Shown piece after piece: positions 34,410-43,964 of a stretch of 64,000 nt of DNA (position 1 is the stretch's first letter; every line of letters begins with the position of its first letter). Origin of the DNA: DASSUW01 sp963811895 (GTDB taxonomy: Bacteria > Actinomycetota > Thermoleophilia > Solirubrobacterales > Solirubrobacteraceae); contig CAWETE010000002.1 of the NCBI GenBank assembly GCA_963811895.1, forward strand, positions 1 through 64,000, in the 5' to 3' direction. The notes under the pieces were generated by a model that did not search any database, had not been told where the DNA came from, and saw only the letters and a list, made by a program, of their open reading frames with translations. The position numbers were made by a program, and so were the translations under genes.

Positions 34410-35688
34410 TGCCGCTGCGGCGGCGCATGGCGGTGGCCACCGCGCTGGCGGTGGGGGTCGCCGTGCTGCTGGCCGCCGCGATCGCGTACGCGGTCGTGCG
34501 CAGCGAGCTGCGCGGTCAGATCGACGAGCAGCTGAGCGCGCAGGGCCGGCTGGTCGACCGGGTCGACCTCCGGCTCCGCGGCTTCGGCCGCGGGCGGGGC
34601 GGCTTCGAGGGACCGCCGCCCGGGCTTCCCGGCGCTCCCGGCGCGCCTCGGCGGCTCGGCCGACTACGTCCAGCTCAGCCCGGCGGACGTCGAGCGGCCC
34701 GAGTTCGCCGACGCCGAGCTCGAGGGCGACCACGTGCGCGTGCTGACCGTGCCGCTCGAGCGCGGCGGATCCGATCCAGCTCGCGCGCTCGCTGGAGTCG
34801 ACCGACGACGTCCTCGCCCGCCTGCGCTGGGTCCTGCTGGCGCTGATCGTCGGCGGCGTCGCGCTGGCAGCGGCGCTCGGCCGGCTGGCCGCCCGCCACC
34901 TCGTCGCGCCGGTCGTGCGCGTCACCGAGGCGGCGCGCCACATCGAGGAGACCGAGGACCTCGGGCGGCGGATCGAGGTCACCGGCCACGACGAGGTGGG
35001 CGAGCTGGCCGCGCGGTTCAACGCGATGCTCGACACGCTGGAGGGCTCTATCGCGGCCCAGCGCCAGCTCGTCGCCGACGCCTCGCACGAGCTGCGCACG
35101 CCGGTCACCTCGCTGCGCACCAACATCGAGGTGCTGGCCGAGAACCGGCTCGACGGCGCCGAGCGCAAGCGGCTGGTGGCCGACGTGCAGGCGCAGGCCG
35201 AGGAGCTCAGCGCGCTGGTCGCCGACCTGATCGAGCTCGCGCGCGGCGACCAGCCGAGCCCGGAGTACGAGGACGTCCGGCTCGACGCGCTGGTCGCCGA
35301 GGCGGTCGAGCGCGCCCGCCGCCACGCGCCCGGCGTGACGTTCGAGACCTCGCTCGAGCCGGCGGTGGTCGACGGCGTCCCCGACCGCCTGGCCCGCGCG
35401 GTCAACAACCTGCTCGACAACGCCGCACGCCACGGCCGCACCGTCACCGTCTCCTGCGACCCCTCGGGCCTCCGCGTCCGCGACGACGGCGGCGGCATCG
35501 CCCCGGACGACCTCCCGCACATCTTCGACCGCTTCTACCGCGGCGCCGACGCCCGCGGCCGGCCGGGCACCGGCCTCGGCCTCGCCATCGTCCGCCAGGT
35601 CGCCGAGCAGCACGGCGGCACGGTCAGCGCGTCAAGCGACAGCAACGGAACCGTGTTCGAACTGCGTATTGAGGGTCAGACCCCTTGA
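34409..35688 (+). CDS. sensor histidine kinase (MprB-like, frameshifted)
   Basis: About 426 residues: two membrane helices around an extracytoplasmic region rich in Gly/Arg/Pro, a HAMP domain (APVVRVTEAARHIEETEDLG), H-box DASHELRTPVTSLRTN, N-box NNLLDNAARHG, and G boxes DDGGGIAPDDL and GTGLGLAIV. Two +1 shifts, near 34640 and 34766, place it in three frames; the second is an extra G in CGCGGCGGATCC. Length is 3n+2. The last residues EGQTP and the stop codon are formed by an inverted repeat shared with the convergent gene. Confidence 0.85.
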
Positions 35689-35719
35689 GTCGCCGCGACT
35701 CAAGGGGTCAGACCCTCAA
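35669..35719. repeat. 24-bp inverted repeat with GGGTCAGACCC core, REP-like, doubling as a terminator
   Basis: Arms at 35669-35692 and 35696-35719 pair at 23 of 24 positions around a CCG loop. Each arm contains GGGTCAGACCC (35673-35683 and 35705-35715) flanked by CCTTGA or TCAAGG. The element supplies the final codons and stop of both the plus-strand kinase (stop 35686-35688) and the minus-strand HAD gene (stop 35708-35710). A third copy of the core is at 54747-54761 inside the ABC-F gene. Confidence 0.75.
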
Positions 35720-36352
35720 CAGAGTGGCGGGGAGGTCCGCGGGTGAGGCGATGATGGGGTCGGCGCCCGCGGCGCGGAGCTCCGCCTCGTCGCCGATGCC
35801 CCACAGGACGCCGACGCAGCGGATGCCGTTGGCGCGGGCGGCCTCGGCGTCGTGTGAGCGATCGCCGACGAGCGGGGCGTCGGCGCCCGGCGACAACCCC
35901 AGCGCCTCGAGCGCGCGGCGGACCGTGGTGGTCTTGATCTCCTCGGGGGCGTCGAGCTCCGGGCCGCAGACGGCGGTCAGCGACGGCGACAATCCGAGGC
36001 GCTCGCACAGCGGCTCGGCGAAGGCTCGCGGCTTGGTGGTGGCCACCGCCACGGGCACGTGGGCGGCGACCTCGGCCAGCGCCTCGGCCGCGCCCGGCAC
36101 GACCGTGGTCTCCTCGAGCGACGACCACACGTAGCGCTCGCGGTAGGCGGCCAGGCACGCGCCGACCCGCTCCGGCCCGGCCAGCTCGGCGAACGCGTCG
36201 ATCAGCGGCGGGCCGATGAAGCGCTCGAGCTCGGCGGCGGGCGGGACCGGCGCGCCGGTCTCGCGCAGCCCGTGCTGGATGCAGCTCGCGATCGCGACCC
36301 GCGAGTCGATCAGCACGCCGTCGAGGTCGAAGAGCACCGCGGACGGGGTCAT
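35708..36352 (-). CDS. HAD hydrolase, phosphoglycolate phosphatase-like
   Basis: 214 residues. Motif I VLFDLDGVLIDSR, motif II AVATTKPRAFAEPL, motif III in ELDAPEEIKTTTV and motif IV PLVGDRSHDAEAARANG, with a small C1 cap, as in Gph and pyrophosphatase PpaX. ATG 36352 overlaps the stop of gpsA by 4 nt. The last two codons and the stop lie in the inverted repeat. Phosphatase on a glycerol- or glycolate-phosphate is plausible next to gpsA, not shown. Confidence 0.88.
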   Translation of the reverse strand: MTPSAVLFDLDGVLIDSRVAIASCIQHGLRETGAPVPPAAELERFIGPPLIDAFAELAGPERVGACLAAYRERYVWSSLEETTVVPGAAEALAEVAAHVPVAVATTKPRAFAEPLCERLGLSPSLTAVCGPELDAPEEIKTTTVRRALEALGLSPGADAPLVGDRSHDAEAARANGIRCVGVLWGIGDEAELRAAGADPIIASPADLPATLLRV

Positions 36353-37431
36353 TGGCGCATGCGCACGCGCAGCCGCCACCACCAGCGCCGCCAGGCCGCG
36401 CCGCTGTCGAAGCGCGCCGGCGGCGGGACCGTCGCCCGCACCTGGGCGACCCAGTCGTCGAGCGGCAGCTCGCCGGCGATCAGGCGGTTCAGCGCGTGGG
36501 TGACGGGCGCCTCGATGTCGGCCGCCGCCAGCGCGGCCGCCAGCAGCGGGACCATGTCGAGCGACTCGACGGCCTGGCCGATCCGCTCGGGGATCTCGCT
36601 CGCGGGAATCCCCTCGGCCAGCAGCTCGCCCGCGCGCCGGTTGCGGCTCTGCGGCGCCAGCGCGGTGGCCACCAGGTCGCCGGTCCCGGCCAGCCCGATC
36701 ATCGACTCCGGGCGCGCGCCCTGGCGCTCGGCGAAGCGCCAGACCTCGAGGAAGATGTGCCCGGCCGCCGCGCCCGCCGCGTTGAGGCCCTGCGCCTCGG
36801 TGGCGCCCGCCGCCAGCGCGGCCGCGTTCTTGGCCACCCCGGAGAGCTCGACGCCGACCGGATCGCCCGACTGCTCGCACACCACGCCCGCCCGCATGAA
36901 GACGGCGGCGATCGTGGCGGCCAGCGTCGCGTCGACGCTCGCCGCCACCAGCCCGGCCCCCTCGGTGACCATCTCGCGCGCGTGCGCGGGCCCGCCCACG
37001 CACGCGACCCGGCTCGCGCCGAGCGCGTTCGAGAGCAGCGTGGTCGGCGCCAGGCCCTCGGGCGGCACGAGCCCCTTGGCGAGCGAGACCACCGGCGTCC
37101 GCCGTCCCAGCCCGGCCCGGCCGAGCCCGGCGATCACGTCGTCGAGACCGCGTGAGGGGACGCCGAGGAACACGTAGTCGGCGCGGCCGAGCCCGGCGTT
37201 GACCGACTCGATCCGCAGGTCGCGCGGCAGCTCGACCTCCGGCAGGTACTCGCGGTTCTCGCGGTCGCGCTCGAGCCGCTCGCACTGCTCGGGCGTGCGG
37301 GCCTGGAGCGTCGTGCGAAAGCCGCCGCGGGCGAGCAGGACGGCGGTCGCGGTGCCGAACGAGCCGGCCCCGATGACGACCGCGCGACGGGATCCGGGCG
37401 ACGGCAGCGAGAGATGGGGCCGTGGCGGCAT
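36349..37431 (-). CDS. gpsA: NAD(P)-dependent glycerol-3-phosphate dehydrogenase
   Basis: About 360 residues. Rossmann motif VVIGAGSFGTATAVLLARGG, FLGVPSRGLDDVI, VSLAKGLVPPEG, substrate-binding GVAKNAAALAAGA with the catalytic Lys, and AGTGDLVATALAPQSRNRRA. It makes sn-glycerol-3-phosphate for phospholipid synthesis. ATG 37431 is chosen as the start; the frame runs 14 residues further upstream. Co-transcribed with the HAD gene. The C-terminus WRRWWWRLRVRMR is unusually Trp/Arg-rich and may bind the membrane. Confidence 0.93.
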   Translation of the reverse strand: MPPRPHLSLPSPGSRRAVVIGAGSFGTATAVLLARGGFRTTLQARTPEQCERLERDRENREYLPEVELPRDLRIESVNAGLGRADYVFLGVPSRGLDDVIAGLGRAGLGRRTPVVSLAKGLVPPEGLAPTTLLSNALGASRVACVGGPAHAREMVTEGAGLVAASVDATLAATIAAVFMRAGVVCEQSGDPVGVELSGVAKNAAALAAGATEAQGLNAAGAAAGHIFLEVWRFAERQGARPESMIGLAGTGDLVATALAPQSRNRRAGELLAEGIPASEIPERIGQAVESLDMVPLLAAALAAADIEAPVTHALNRLIAGELPLDDWVAQVRATVPPPARFDSGAAWRRWWWRLRVRMRQ

Positions 37432-37495
37432 CGGGCTATGATGCCGACTAGGGGCGCCTCGGGAGGGCGCCACAGCAATTGGCGGGAGGGCACCT

Positions 37496-39007
37496 ATGAC
37501 CGCACCACGCGTGCGTCATCTATTCATCGCGGCGCTGGCAGTCGGCGCCGTAGCCGTGTTGCCGGCGACAGCCGGCGCGCATCCCGAGGAGTGCGCCGCG
37601 ACCGGCGCCTTCTCGAGCTCGACGGGCCTCGGCTGGGTCGGCTGGGCCGACCAGCCCGAGGACTGCACGAGCACGGCGGCCATCGAGAACTACGACGACT
37701 CGGGCGCCACGCTCGCTGCCGGCGAGACCGACGGCACGCCGAACCTGACGCTGCTCTCGAACACGCCCAAGACGGCGCCGTTCGAGACCGAGACCGACTT
37801 CAACTCGGATCTCGCGTTCGAGAACGGCTACGCCTTCGGCGGCAACTACGACGGCGTCCAGATCTGGGACGTGCGCGACGGCCAGACGCCGGCGCTCGCG
37901 TCCCGCATCCACTGCCCGGGCTCGCAGAACGACGTCACGGTCAACGACGGCATCCTCGTCACCTCGACCGACTCGCGCCGCACCAACGACTCGTGCGCGA
38001 GCGAGGCGACGACCACGCCGAGCGATCCGTCGACGTGGGAGGGCCTGAAGATCTTCGACGTACGGAACCCGTACAAGCCGGTGTACGTGAAGTCGGTCCG
38101 GACCGACTGCGGCTCGCACACGCACACCGTGCTGCCCGAGCGCGATCGGCTGATCATCTACGTGCAGTCCTATGACACCGGCACCGGCCGCTACCTGTGC
38201 GACGACACGTCTCCGACCGGGCACGACCAGATCTCGATCGTCTCGATCCCGAAGCGCAACCCGGGCGCCGCCCGCGTCGTCGCCGAGCCGAAGCTGTTCC
38301 CGGACGGCGGCAACGACGGCACGGCCGGCACGCTGCGGGCGACGACCGGTTGCCACGACATCACCGTCTACCAGGAGATCGGCCTGGCGGCGGGCGCGTG
38401 CACCGGCGAGGGCGTGATCCTCGACATCCGCAACCCGGTGCGCCCGAAGGTGCTTTCCAGCGTGGAGGACACGAACTTCGCGTTCTGGCACAGCGCCACG
38501 ATCAGCAACGACGGCAAGAAGGTGCTCTTCACGGACGAGAAGGGCGGCGGCTCGTCGCCGGAGTGCAACCCGACGACCGGCCCGCGCCGCGGCGCCGACG
38601 CGATCTACGACATCACCGATCCCGCCAACCCGCGGTTCATGAGCTACTTCAAGATCCCGCGGACGCAGACCAACCAGGAGAACTGCGTGGCCCACAACGG
38701 GAACCTGATCCCGAACAAGAAGGGCCGCGACATCCTGATCCAGTCCTGGTACCAGGGCGGCGTGTCGGTGATCGACTGGACGAACCCGAAGAAGGTCAAG
38801 GAGCTCGCCTGGTTCGATCGCGGCCCGGTCGACCCGACCCGGCTCGTGCTGGGCGGCTTCTGGTCGTCGTACTTCTACAACGGCCAGATCTACGGCTCCG
38901 AGATCCAGCGTGGCTTCGACGTGTTCAAGCTCGACGATCCCAAGATCAAGGGCTCGGACAAGTTCCACTACGACACGCTGAACGCGCAGACGCAGACGCG
39001 CTTCTAA
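37496..39007 (+). CDS. secreted LVIVD-repeat beta-propeller protein
   Basis: 503 residues with signal peptide (HLFIAALAVGAVAVLPATAG, cleavage near AGA-HP). Repeated strands such as GVQIWDVRDGQTPALASRIH, LKIFDVRNPYKPVYVKSV, VILDIRNPVRPKVLSS, YDITDPANPRFMSYF and VIDWTNPKKVKEL are LVIVD repeats, which build a beta-propeller. Six or so cysteines suggest disulfides. ATG 37496 has GGGAGGG 7 nt upstream. Exported, function unknown; substrate or partner binding at the cell surface is likely. Confidence 0.88.
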   Translation: MTAPRVRHLFIAALAVGAVAVLPATAGAHPEECAATGAFSSSTGLGWVGWADQPEDCTSTAAIENYDDSGATLAAGETDGTPNLTLLSNTPKTAPFETETDFNSDLAFENGYAFGGNYDGVQIWDVRDGQTPALASRIHCPGSQNDVTVNDGILVTSTDSRRTNDSCASEATTTPSDPSTWEGLKIFDVRNPYKPVYVKSVRTDCGSHTHTVLPERDRLIIYVQSYDTGTGRYLCDDTSPTGHDQISIVSIPKRNPGAARVVAEPKLFPDGGNDGTAGTLRATTGCHDITVYQEIGLAAGACTGEGVILDIRNPVRPKVLSSVEDTNFAFWHSATISNDGKKVLFTDEKGGGSSPECNPTTGPRRGADAIYDITDPANPRFMSYFKIPRTQTNQENCVAHNGNLIPNKKGRDILIQSWYQGGVSVIDWTNPKKVKELAWFDRGPVDPTRLVLGGFWSSYFYNGQIYGSEIQRGFDVFKLDDPKIKGSDKFHYDTLNAQTQTRF

Positions 39008-39011
39008 GCGC

Positions 39012-40019
39012 TCAGGCCAGGCCCTCGGCAAGCTCCTTGCCGAGGGCCTCGCCGGCCGCCTCCAGCTCGCGCACGTCGGTCGCCTCGATCACGCGCATGA
39101 GATCGATCATGCGCTTCCCGAAGGGGTCGAGCGCGTCGGTGCCGACGATCGCGTGCAGCGGCACCCCGGCCTGACGGGCGCGGGTGCCGATCTCGCCGAC
39201 GAGCTTGCCCTGCAGGGTCTGCTCGTCGAGCTTCCCCTCGCCGGTGACGACGGCGCGGCTGGCTCGCATGCGGGTGTCGAAGTCGAGCGCGTCGAGCACC
39301 CACGGGGCGCCCGGCTCGAGCGTGGCGCGGTGCACGGCCCACAGGCCGCCCGACAGGCCGCCGGCGCAGCCGGTCATCGGCTCGCCGCGCGGGTCGCGCG
39401 GCCAGCGGCCGGCCAGCTCGCCGAGGCGCTTCTCCAGGCGCTTCACCATCGCGGGGTCGGCGCCCTTCTGCGGGCCGAAGACCTTGGGGGCGTCCTCGAA
39501 CGGCGTGCGGACGTCGCACAGCACGACCAGGCGGGCGCCGCCGAGGCCGCCGGCCTCCTCGATCGCCTCGAGCGCCCCGGCGCCGCCGTCGGTGGTCGCC
39601 GAGCCGCCGACCGCGACCACGATCACCTGCGCGCCCGCGGCGGCGGCGGCGGCGATCAGCTCGCCGGTGCCGTAGGTGGAGGCGGCCCAGGCGTCGCGCT
39701 CGTCCTCGGCCACCAGGCCGAGCCCGCTCGCGGTCGCGGTCTCCACGATCGCCGTGCCGCCGTCCTCCACGAGCGCGAAGCAGCCGCGCAGGTCGCGGCC
39801 GAGCGGATCGTGGGCGTCCGCGGCCACCACCTCGCCCCCGAGCCCGGGGAGCAGGGCGTCCATGGTGCCCTCGCCGCCGTCGGCCACCGGGCACAGGTCG
39901 GGCGGCATGAGGCCGGCGCGCTCGAGGCCGCGGCCGATCGCGCCGGCGACCTCCGAGGCGCGCATCGTGCCCTTGAACGAGTCGGGAGCGACGAGGATCG
40001 GGCGCTCGGGGAGGGTCAT
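39012..40019 (-). CDS. glycerate kinase (GlxK/GarK family)
   Basis: About 335 residues. Family motifs: ILVAPDSFKGTMRASEVAGA, CPVADGGEGTMDAL, ETATASGLGLV, VVAVGGSATTDGGAGALEA, TGCAGGLSGGLW and VVTGEGKLDEQTLQGK. Phosphorylates glycerate to 2- or 3-phosphoglycerate. ATG 40019 is chosen over GTG 40025 for its spacing from GAGGCGAGAG. Divergent from the HxlR gene, 42 bp apart. Confidence 0.93.
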   Translation of the reverse strand: MTLPERPILVAPDSFKGTMRASEVAGAIGRGLERAGLMPPDLCPVADGGEGTMDALLPGLGGEVVAADAHDPLGRDLRGCFALVEDGGTAIVETATASGLGLVAEDERDAWAASTYGTGELIAAAAAAGAQVIVVAVGGSATTDGGAGALEAIEEAGGLGGARLVVLCDVRTPFEDAPKVFGPQKGADPAMVKRLEKRLGELAGRWPRDPRGEPMTGCAGGLSGGLWAVHRATLEPGAPWVLDALDFDTRMRASRAVVTGEGKLDEQTLQGKLVGEIGTRARQAGVPLHAIVGTDALDPFGKRMIDLMRVIEATDVRELEAAGEALGKELAEGLA

Positions 40020-40061
40020 CGACACAGTCTCTCGCCTCGGGACATGTCACCATCGATCGCC

Positions 40062-40508
40062 ATGGCAAGCAGCACCGAGCCCATCGACCTGAGGGCGTCC
40101 GACGACGAGACGCTGCAGGCTCTCCAGGCGGCGGTCGGAGTGCTCGCCGCCAAGTGGAGCGTCGTCGTGCTCACCCGGCTCGCCGAGGGGACCCACCGCT
40201 TCAACGAGCTGCTGCGCCAGATCGACGGCGTGTCACGCCGCATGCTCAGCGCCACGCTGCGCCAGCTGGAGCGCGACGGGCTGGTGGAGCGCCACGTCTA
40301 CGCACGCGTGCCGGCGCGCGTGGAGTACGAGCTGTCGCCGGTCGGCGAGCACCTGCTGGTGGCGCTCGTCCCGCTCGCCGGCTGGGGCCTCGAGCACCAG
40401 CTCGACGTCTCGAACGCGCGCGAGCACTTCGACCGCCTGCAGCGCTGGCGGTCCGAAGGCGACGTGATCAAGGCCCGTTCGCAGGCCGATTCTCGAAGAA
40501 TTGTCTAA
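40062..40508 (+). CDS. HxlR-family transcriptional regulator
   Basis: 148 residues. Winged helix with LAAKWSVVVLTRLAEGTHRF, NELLRQIDGVSRRMLSATLR and LERDGLVERHVYARVPARVE. The usual N-terminal cysteine of the redox-sensing members is missing, so a different signal is likely. ATG 40062 or 40044. Divergent from the glycerate kinase gene, a possible target. Its stop overlaps the stop of the convergent LuxR gene. Confidence 0.88.
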   Translation: MASSTEPIDLRASDDETLQALQAAVGVLAAKWSVVVLTRLAEGTHRFNELLRQIDGVSRRMLSATLRQLERDGLVERHVYARVPARVEYELSPVGEHLLVALVPLAGWGLEHQLDVSNAREHFDRLQRWRSEGDVIKARSQADSRRIV

Positions 40509-43237
40509 GAATCTCGGTCGCCGAGACGGTGCGCCAGCTCGGTGCGCGAGCTGACGCCGAGCTTGCCGTAGATCCGCGAGAGGTGGCCCTCGACCGTCTT
40601 GGGCGAGACGAAGAGGCGCGCCGCGACCTGCTTCGTCTGGAGCCCTTCGGCGACCAGCTCGGCCACCCGCTGCTCGGTCGGCGTGAGCGCCCCCGATGAC
40701 GGCGGCCGGCCGCCGACTCGCGCGAGCTCGGCCTGCGCGCGCTCGGCCCACACGCGCGCGCCGATCGCGTCGAAGCCGCCGGCGGCCGACTCGAGCGCGG
40801 TTCGCGCCGCCGCCTTCTGCCGCGAGCGGCGCAGCGCCGACCCGTAGGCCAGCTGCGTACGCGCCGCTTCGATCGGGACCACGACCGGCAGCTCGACCGC
40901 GCCTCGCAGCGCGACGATGGCGCCGTCCACATCCCCGCGGGCGCCGGCGAGCAGCCCGCGGCAGCGCGCGGCGGCGACCAGCGCGGACGTGCGGCGCAGC
41001 CGCCGCGCGTTCCCCTCGAACCAATCGAGCAGCTCCTCGGCCGCCACCTGCTCGCCGAGCGCGATCAGCGCCTCGACGTGGTCGGGGACCACGCGCGCCG
41101 TGCCGGGCTCGGTGATGTCCTCCGCGCGCAGGAAGTCGACCAGCGGGCCCAGCGCGCGCACGACCGCGTCCGGCCGGCCCGCCGACTGCTCCAGCAGGCC
41201 GAGCGCCGCCCGCGCGAAGTGCTCGGCGGGGCGGCCGTTCGTCCGCGCGGCGATCTCCAGCGCCCGCCCGGCGCGCTCGCGGCCGGCATCGACGTCGCCC
41301 GCGATCGCGTCGGCGAGCGCCCGGAGCGAGAGCACGTATGCGCCGACGGTCGCCTGGCCCGTCTGCTCTGCCAGCGCGAGGCCCTCGTCCGCATGCCGGG
41401 TCGCGCCGGCCACGTCGCCGCGTACGCAGTCGATCTGCGCACCCATGACCAGCAGGTAGGCGAGCGAGCTCTCGTCGCCCAGCTCGGCCGCCTCTGCGTA
41501 CAGCGTCTCGAAGACCGCCCGCGCGCGATCCAGCTCGTCCCACCACAGCCACACCCATGCCGCCTGGAACAGCGGCCGGGCCATGACGCGCCGGGGGCGG
41601 CACCGCCCGTCGAGCTCCAGCACGCGCTGCAGCGTCGCCGGGGCCTGCGGGTCGCCGAGCGCCGCCTCGGCCAACAGCCTCGACGCCAGCGACTCGGCCG
41701 CGCTATCCACCCGCGCGGACGCCGCGCCGGCCGTTCCGTGCTCGACCGCCTCGCGCAGCCGCTCGCGGAGGCGGAAGAGGATGCCGGCGAGCTGCTTGTG
41801 GACGGTGGCCAGCAGCTCGGCGTCGCCCGCCGCTTCGGCGATCGCCTCGCGCAGCAGCGACTCGGAGGCGCGCAGGTCGTCGTCGAGGCCGCGCACGAGC
41901 GCCAGCACCACGAGGGCGCGTGCGCGCGCGGGACCGCGCTCGGTCTCGCGGAGCACGTCGTCGAGCATCTCGCGTGCCCGCCGGCTGTCGCCGGAGTGGA
42001 AAACGTGCAGCGCCGCGTCGGTGGTCCGGCGCCGGGCCTCGTCGGCGCGGCCGGGCGGCGTGAGGTGCGCCGCCCGCTCGAACAGGTCCGCCGCGGCCGC
42101 GGGCGCTCCGCGCGACTCGGCGCGCCGCGCCGCGTCCTCGAGCGCGGCGGCGACGGCCTCGTCGGGACCGGTCGCGGCGAGCGCGAGGTGGCGCGCTCGC
42201 TCCTCCGGCTCGGTGACGAGCTCGGCGATCGCCGCGTGCAGGGCACGCCGCGTCGCCGGATCGGTGGCCGCGTAGGCGCCCGAGGCGAGCAGCGGGTGGG
42301 CGAAGCGCACGACGCCGTCGCGGACGGCGACGACCTGGGCGCGCTCGGCCTCCGCCAAAGCGTCGTCGCCCGCCACCGCGTTCACGACGGCCAGATCCGG
42401 CTGGCCCATCGATGCGGCGACCGCGAGGGCCCGGCGTGTGGCCGGCGGCAGGTCGTGCAGCCGGGCTTCGACGAGCGCGTCGAGCGTCACCGGAAGCCGC
42501 TCGCCGGGTTGCAGGTGCAGCGTTCCCGCCTGCACCGCGCGGCCGAGCTCGAGCGCGAAGAACGGGTTCCCGCCCGAGAGCTCGTGCACGTGATGGAGGA
42601 CCGGGCGGGAGGGCACCCAGCCGAGCCGGAGCTGCAGCAGGCGCTGGACGGCGCCGAGGCTGAGCGGGGTCAGGTCGACGCGGTCGAGGCGATCGGCGGC
42701 TCGGTCGAGGCCGAGCGGCGCGGGCGCCGCGCCGTTGGTTCGCTGCGCGAGCAGCAGGCCGATCGGCTCGTCGGCCAGGCGCCGCGCCGCGAAGGCGAGC
42801 ACCGCGGCGGTGGGCCGGTCGAGCCACTGCACGTCGTCGACGGCGACGACGAGCGGTGCGGCGCGCGCCAGGGCGCGCAGCGCGGCCAGGGTCGCGAGCG
42901 CGACGGCCTGCTGGTCCGGCGCCGCGCCGGCGTCGGCGACGAGCAGCGCGGCCTCGAGCGCACGTCGCTGCGGGGCGGGGAGCTCTTCCAGCGCCTCGGG
43001 GTGGGCGCCGAGCAGATCGCCGAGCGCGGCGTGGGCGAAGCTCGTCTCCGCCTCGGCGGGACGCGCGGCGATCGTCCGCATGCCCGCGGCCTCGGCTCGC
43101 CCGACCGCCGCCCGCCACAGCGACGTCTTGCCGACCCCCGCCTCGCCCGCGATCAGCAGCGCGCGCGATCCCGGCCGTTCGAGGAACCGCTGCACGCGCT
43201 GCAGCTCCTCGTCCCTTCCGATGAGCTCGGCCTCCAT
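40505..43237 (-). CDS. LuxR-family AAA ATPase transcriptional regulator (LAL type)
   Basis: 910 residues, intact. STAND ATPase: ELIGRDEELQRVQRFLERPG, Walker A IAGEAGVGKTSLWRAAV, Walker B VVAVDDVQWLDRP, then NPFFALELGRAV. A long helical-repeat middle (residues 350-830) is rich in Ala and Leu. The C-terminal LuxR helix-turn-helix is ALTPTEQRVAELVAEGLQTK followed by VSPKTVEGHLSRIYGKLGVS. Large ATP-driven regulators of this type respond to an unknown ligand bound by the repeats. A related gene at 1922-4679 is shattered by indels. Confidence 0.92.
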   Translation of the reverse strand: MEAELIGRDEELQRVQRFLERPGSRALLIAGEAGVGKTSLWRAAVGRAEAAGMRTIAARPAEAETSFAHAALGDLLGAHPEALEELPAPQRRALEAALLVADAGAAPDQQAVALATLAALRALARAAPLVVAVDDVQWLDRPTAAVLAFAARRLADEPIGLLLAQRTNGAAPAPLGLDRAADRLDRVDLTPLSLGAVQRLLQLRLGWVPSRPVLHHVHELSGGNPFFALELGRAVQAGTLHLQPGERLPVTLDALVEARLHDLPPATRRALAVAASMGQPDLAVVNAVAGDDALAEAERAQVVAVRDGVVRFAHPLLASGAYAATDPATRRALHAAIAELVTEPEERARHLALAATGPDEAVAAALEDAARRAESRGAPAAAADLFERAAHLTPPGRADEARRRTTDAALHVFHSGDSRRAREMLDDVLRETERGPARARALVVLALVRGLDDDLRASESLLREAIAEAAGDAELLATVHKQLAGILFRLRERLREAVEHGTAGAASARVDSAAESLASRLLAEAALGDPQAPATLQRVLELDGRCRPRRVMARPLFQAAWVWLWWDELDRARAVFETLYAEAAELGDESSLAYLLVMGAQIDCVRGDVAGATRHADEGLALAEQTGQATVGAYVLSLRALADAIAGDVDAGRERAGRALEIAARTNGRPAEHFARAALGLLEQSAGRPDAVVRALGPLVDFLRAEDITEPGTARVVPDHVEALIALGEQVAAEELLDWFEGNARRLRRTSALVAAARCRGLLAGARGDVDGAIVALRGAVELPVVVPIEAARTQLAYGSALRRSRQKAAARTALESAAGGFDAIGARVWAERAQAELARVGGRPPSSGALTPTEQRVAELVAEGLQTKQVAARLFVSPKTVEGHLSRIYGKLGVSSRTELAHRLGDRDS

Positions 43238-43268
43238 GGGGGTGGAGGCCGAGCCTATCCCGGATCGA

Positions 43269-43649
43269 TCAGGGCGCCTCGAGGTCCGCGACGTACTCGC
43301 CGCTGCGGACGCCGGCGACGGCCGGGCGCGCCGGCTTGTACGACCCCGGCTTGCCCTTGCACAGCTCGGTGATGGCGAAGTAGATGCTCTGCGACGCGCG
43401 GAGCCGGTTGAGCTCCGGGATCTGCGCGTCGTCCGCCAGGGCGTACTGCACCACCCGGGTCATCCGGGCCGACGCGATCTTGTCGGCCAGGTCCGCGCAG
43501 CGCAGGTCGTAGGGGTCCTGCTCGAGCTGGGCCTGCCGCTCGGCGACGTCGACCACGGGCTCGGGCGCCTTCACGGCGGCGCCTTCCTCCTCGCCGCAGC
43601 CCGTGGCGATCGCCGCGACGAGCAGCAGCCCAGTCAGGAATGTCCTCAT
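43269..43649 (-). CDS. small lipoprotein
   Basis: 126 residues. Signal peptide with lipobox LLVAAIATGC; the cysteine at about residue 18 would be acylated. The mature part starts with an acidic spacer GEEEGAAV and has two further cysteines (LRCADLAD, ITELCKGKPG). A helical domain is likely; no family recognised. Its ATG overlaps the stop of the DUF4242 gene (ATGA), so the two are co-translated. Confidence 0.8.
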   Translation of the reverse strand: MRTFLTGLLLVAAIATGCGEEEGAAVKAPEPVVDVAERQAQLEQDPYDLRCADLADKIASARMTRVVQYALADDAQIPELNRLRASQSIYFAITELCKGKPGSYKPARPAVAGVRSGEYVADLEAP

Positions 43650-43924
43650 GGTGCACCTCCGGGTGCTGCGACGGACTCGGCCTGGATCACTCGCGCAGGC
43701 TCGATCGCCGCACGTCGACTCGCCTCGCTCACCGTCGCGGCCGACTCCGCCTCCAGCAGGTGGAGGCAGAGCTCGTCGCCGGGGAGGAACGTGGAGCGCA
43801 GATGGCGCACCCGCGTGCCCTCGGCCGTGAGCGACTCCGTCGCGCGCCGCAGGCGGCCCACCAGGGCGGGCAGCTCGCCGGAGCGGCTGCGCGGCAGATA
43901 GCTCTCGATCAGGTAGCTCGGCAT
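43646..43924 (-). CDS. DUF4242 (SCO4226-like) protein
   Basis: 92 residues starting MPSYLIESYLPRSRSGELPA, with RHLRSTFLPGDELCLHLLEA and VSEASRRAAIEPARVIQAES. This matches the actinobacterial DUF4242 ferredoxin-like fold; a Streptomyces homologue, SCO4226, binds nickel. Residues that could bind metal here include Glu, Cys and His of DELCLHLLE. Upstream gene of a coupled pair with a lipoprotein. Confidence 0.8.
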   Translation of the reverse strand: MPSYLIESYLPRSRSGELPALVGRLRRATESLTAEGTRVRHLRSTFLPGDELCLHLLEAESAATVSEASRRAAIEPARVIQAESVAAPGGAP

Positions 43925-43964
43925 TGCACGGCCGAAGCTACGGCCGGCCGGCGCGTGCCGAAAC

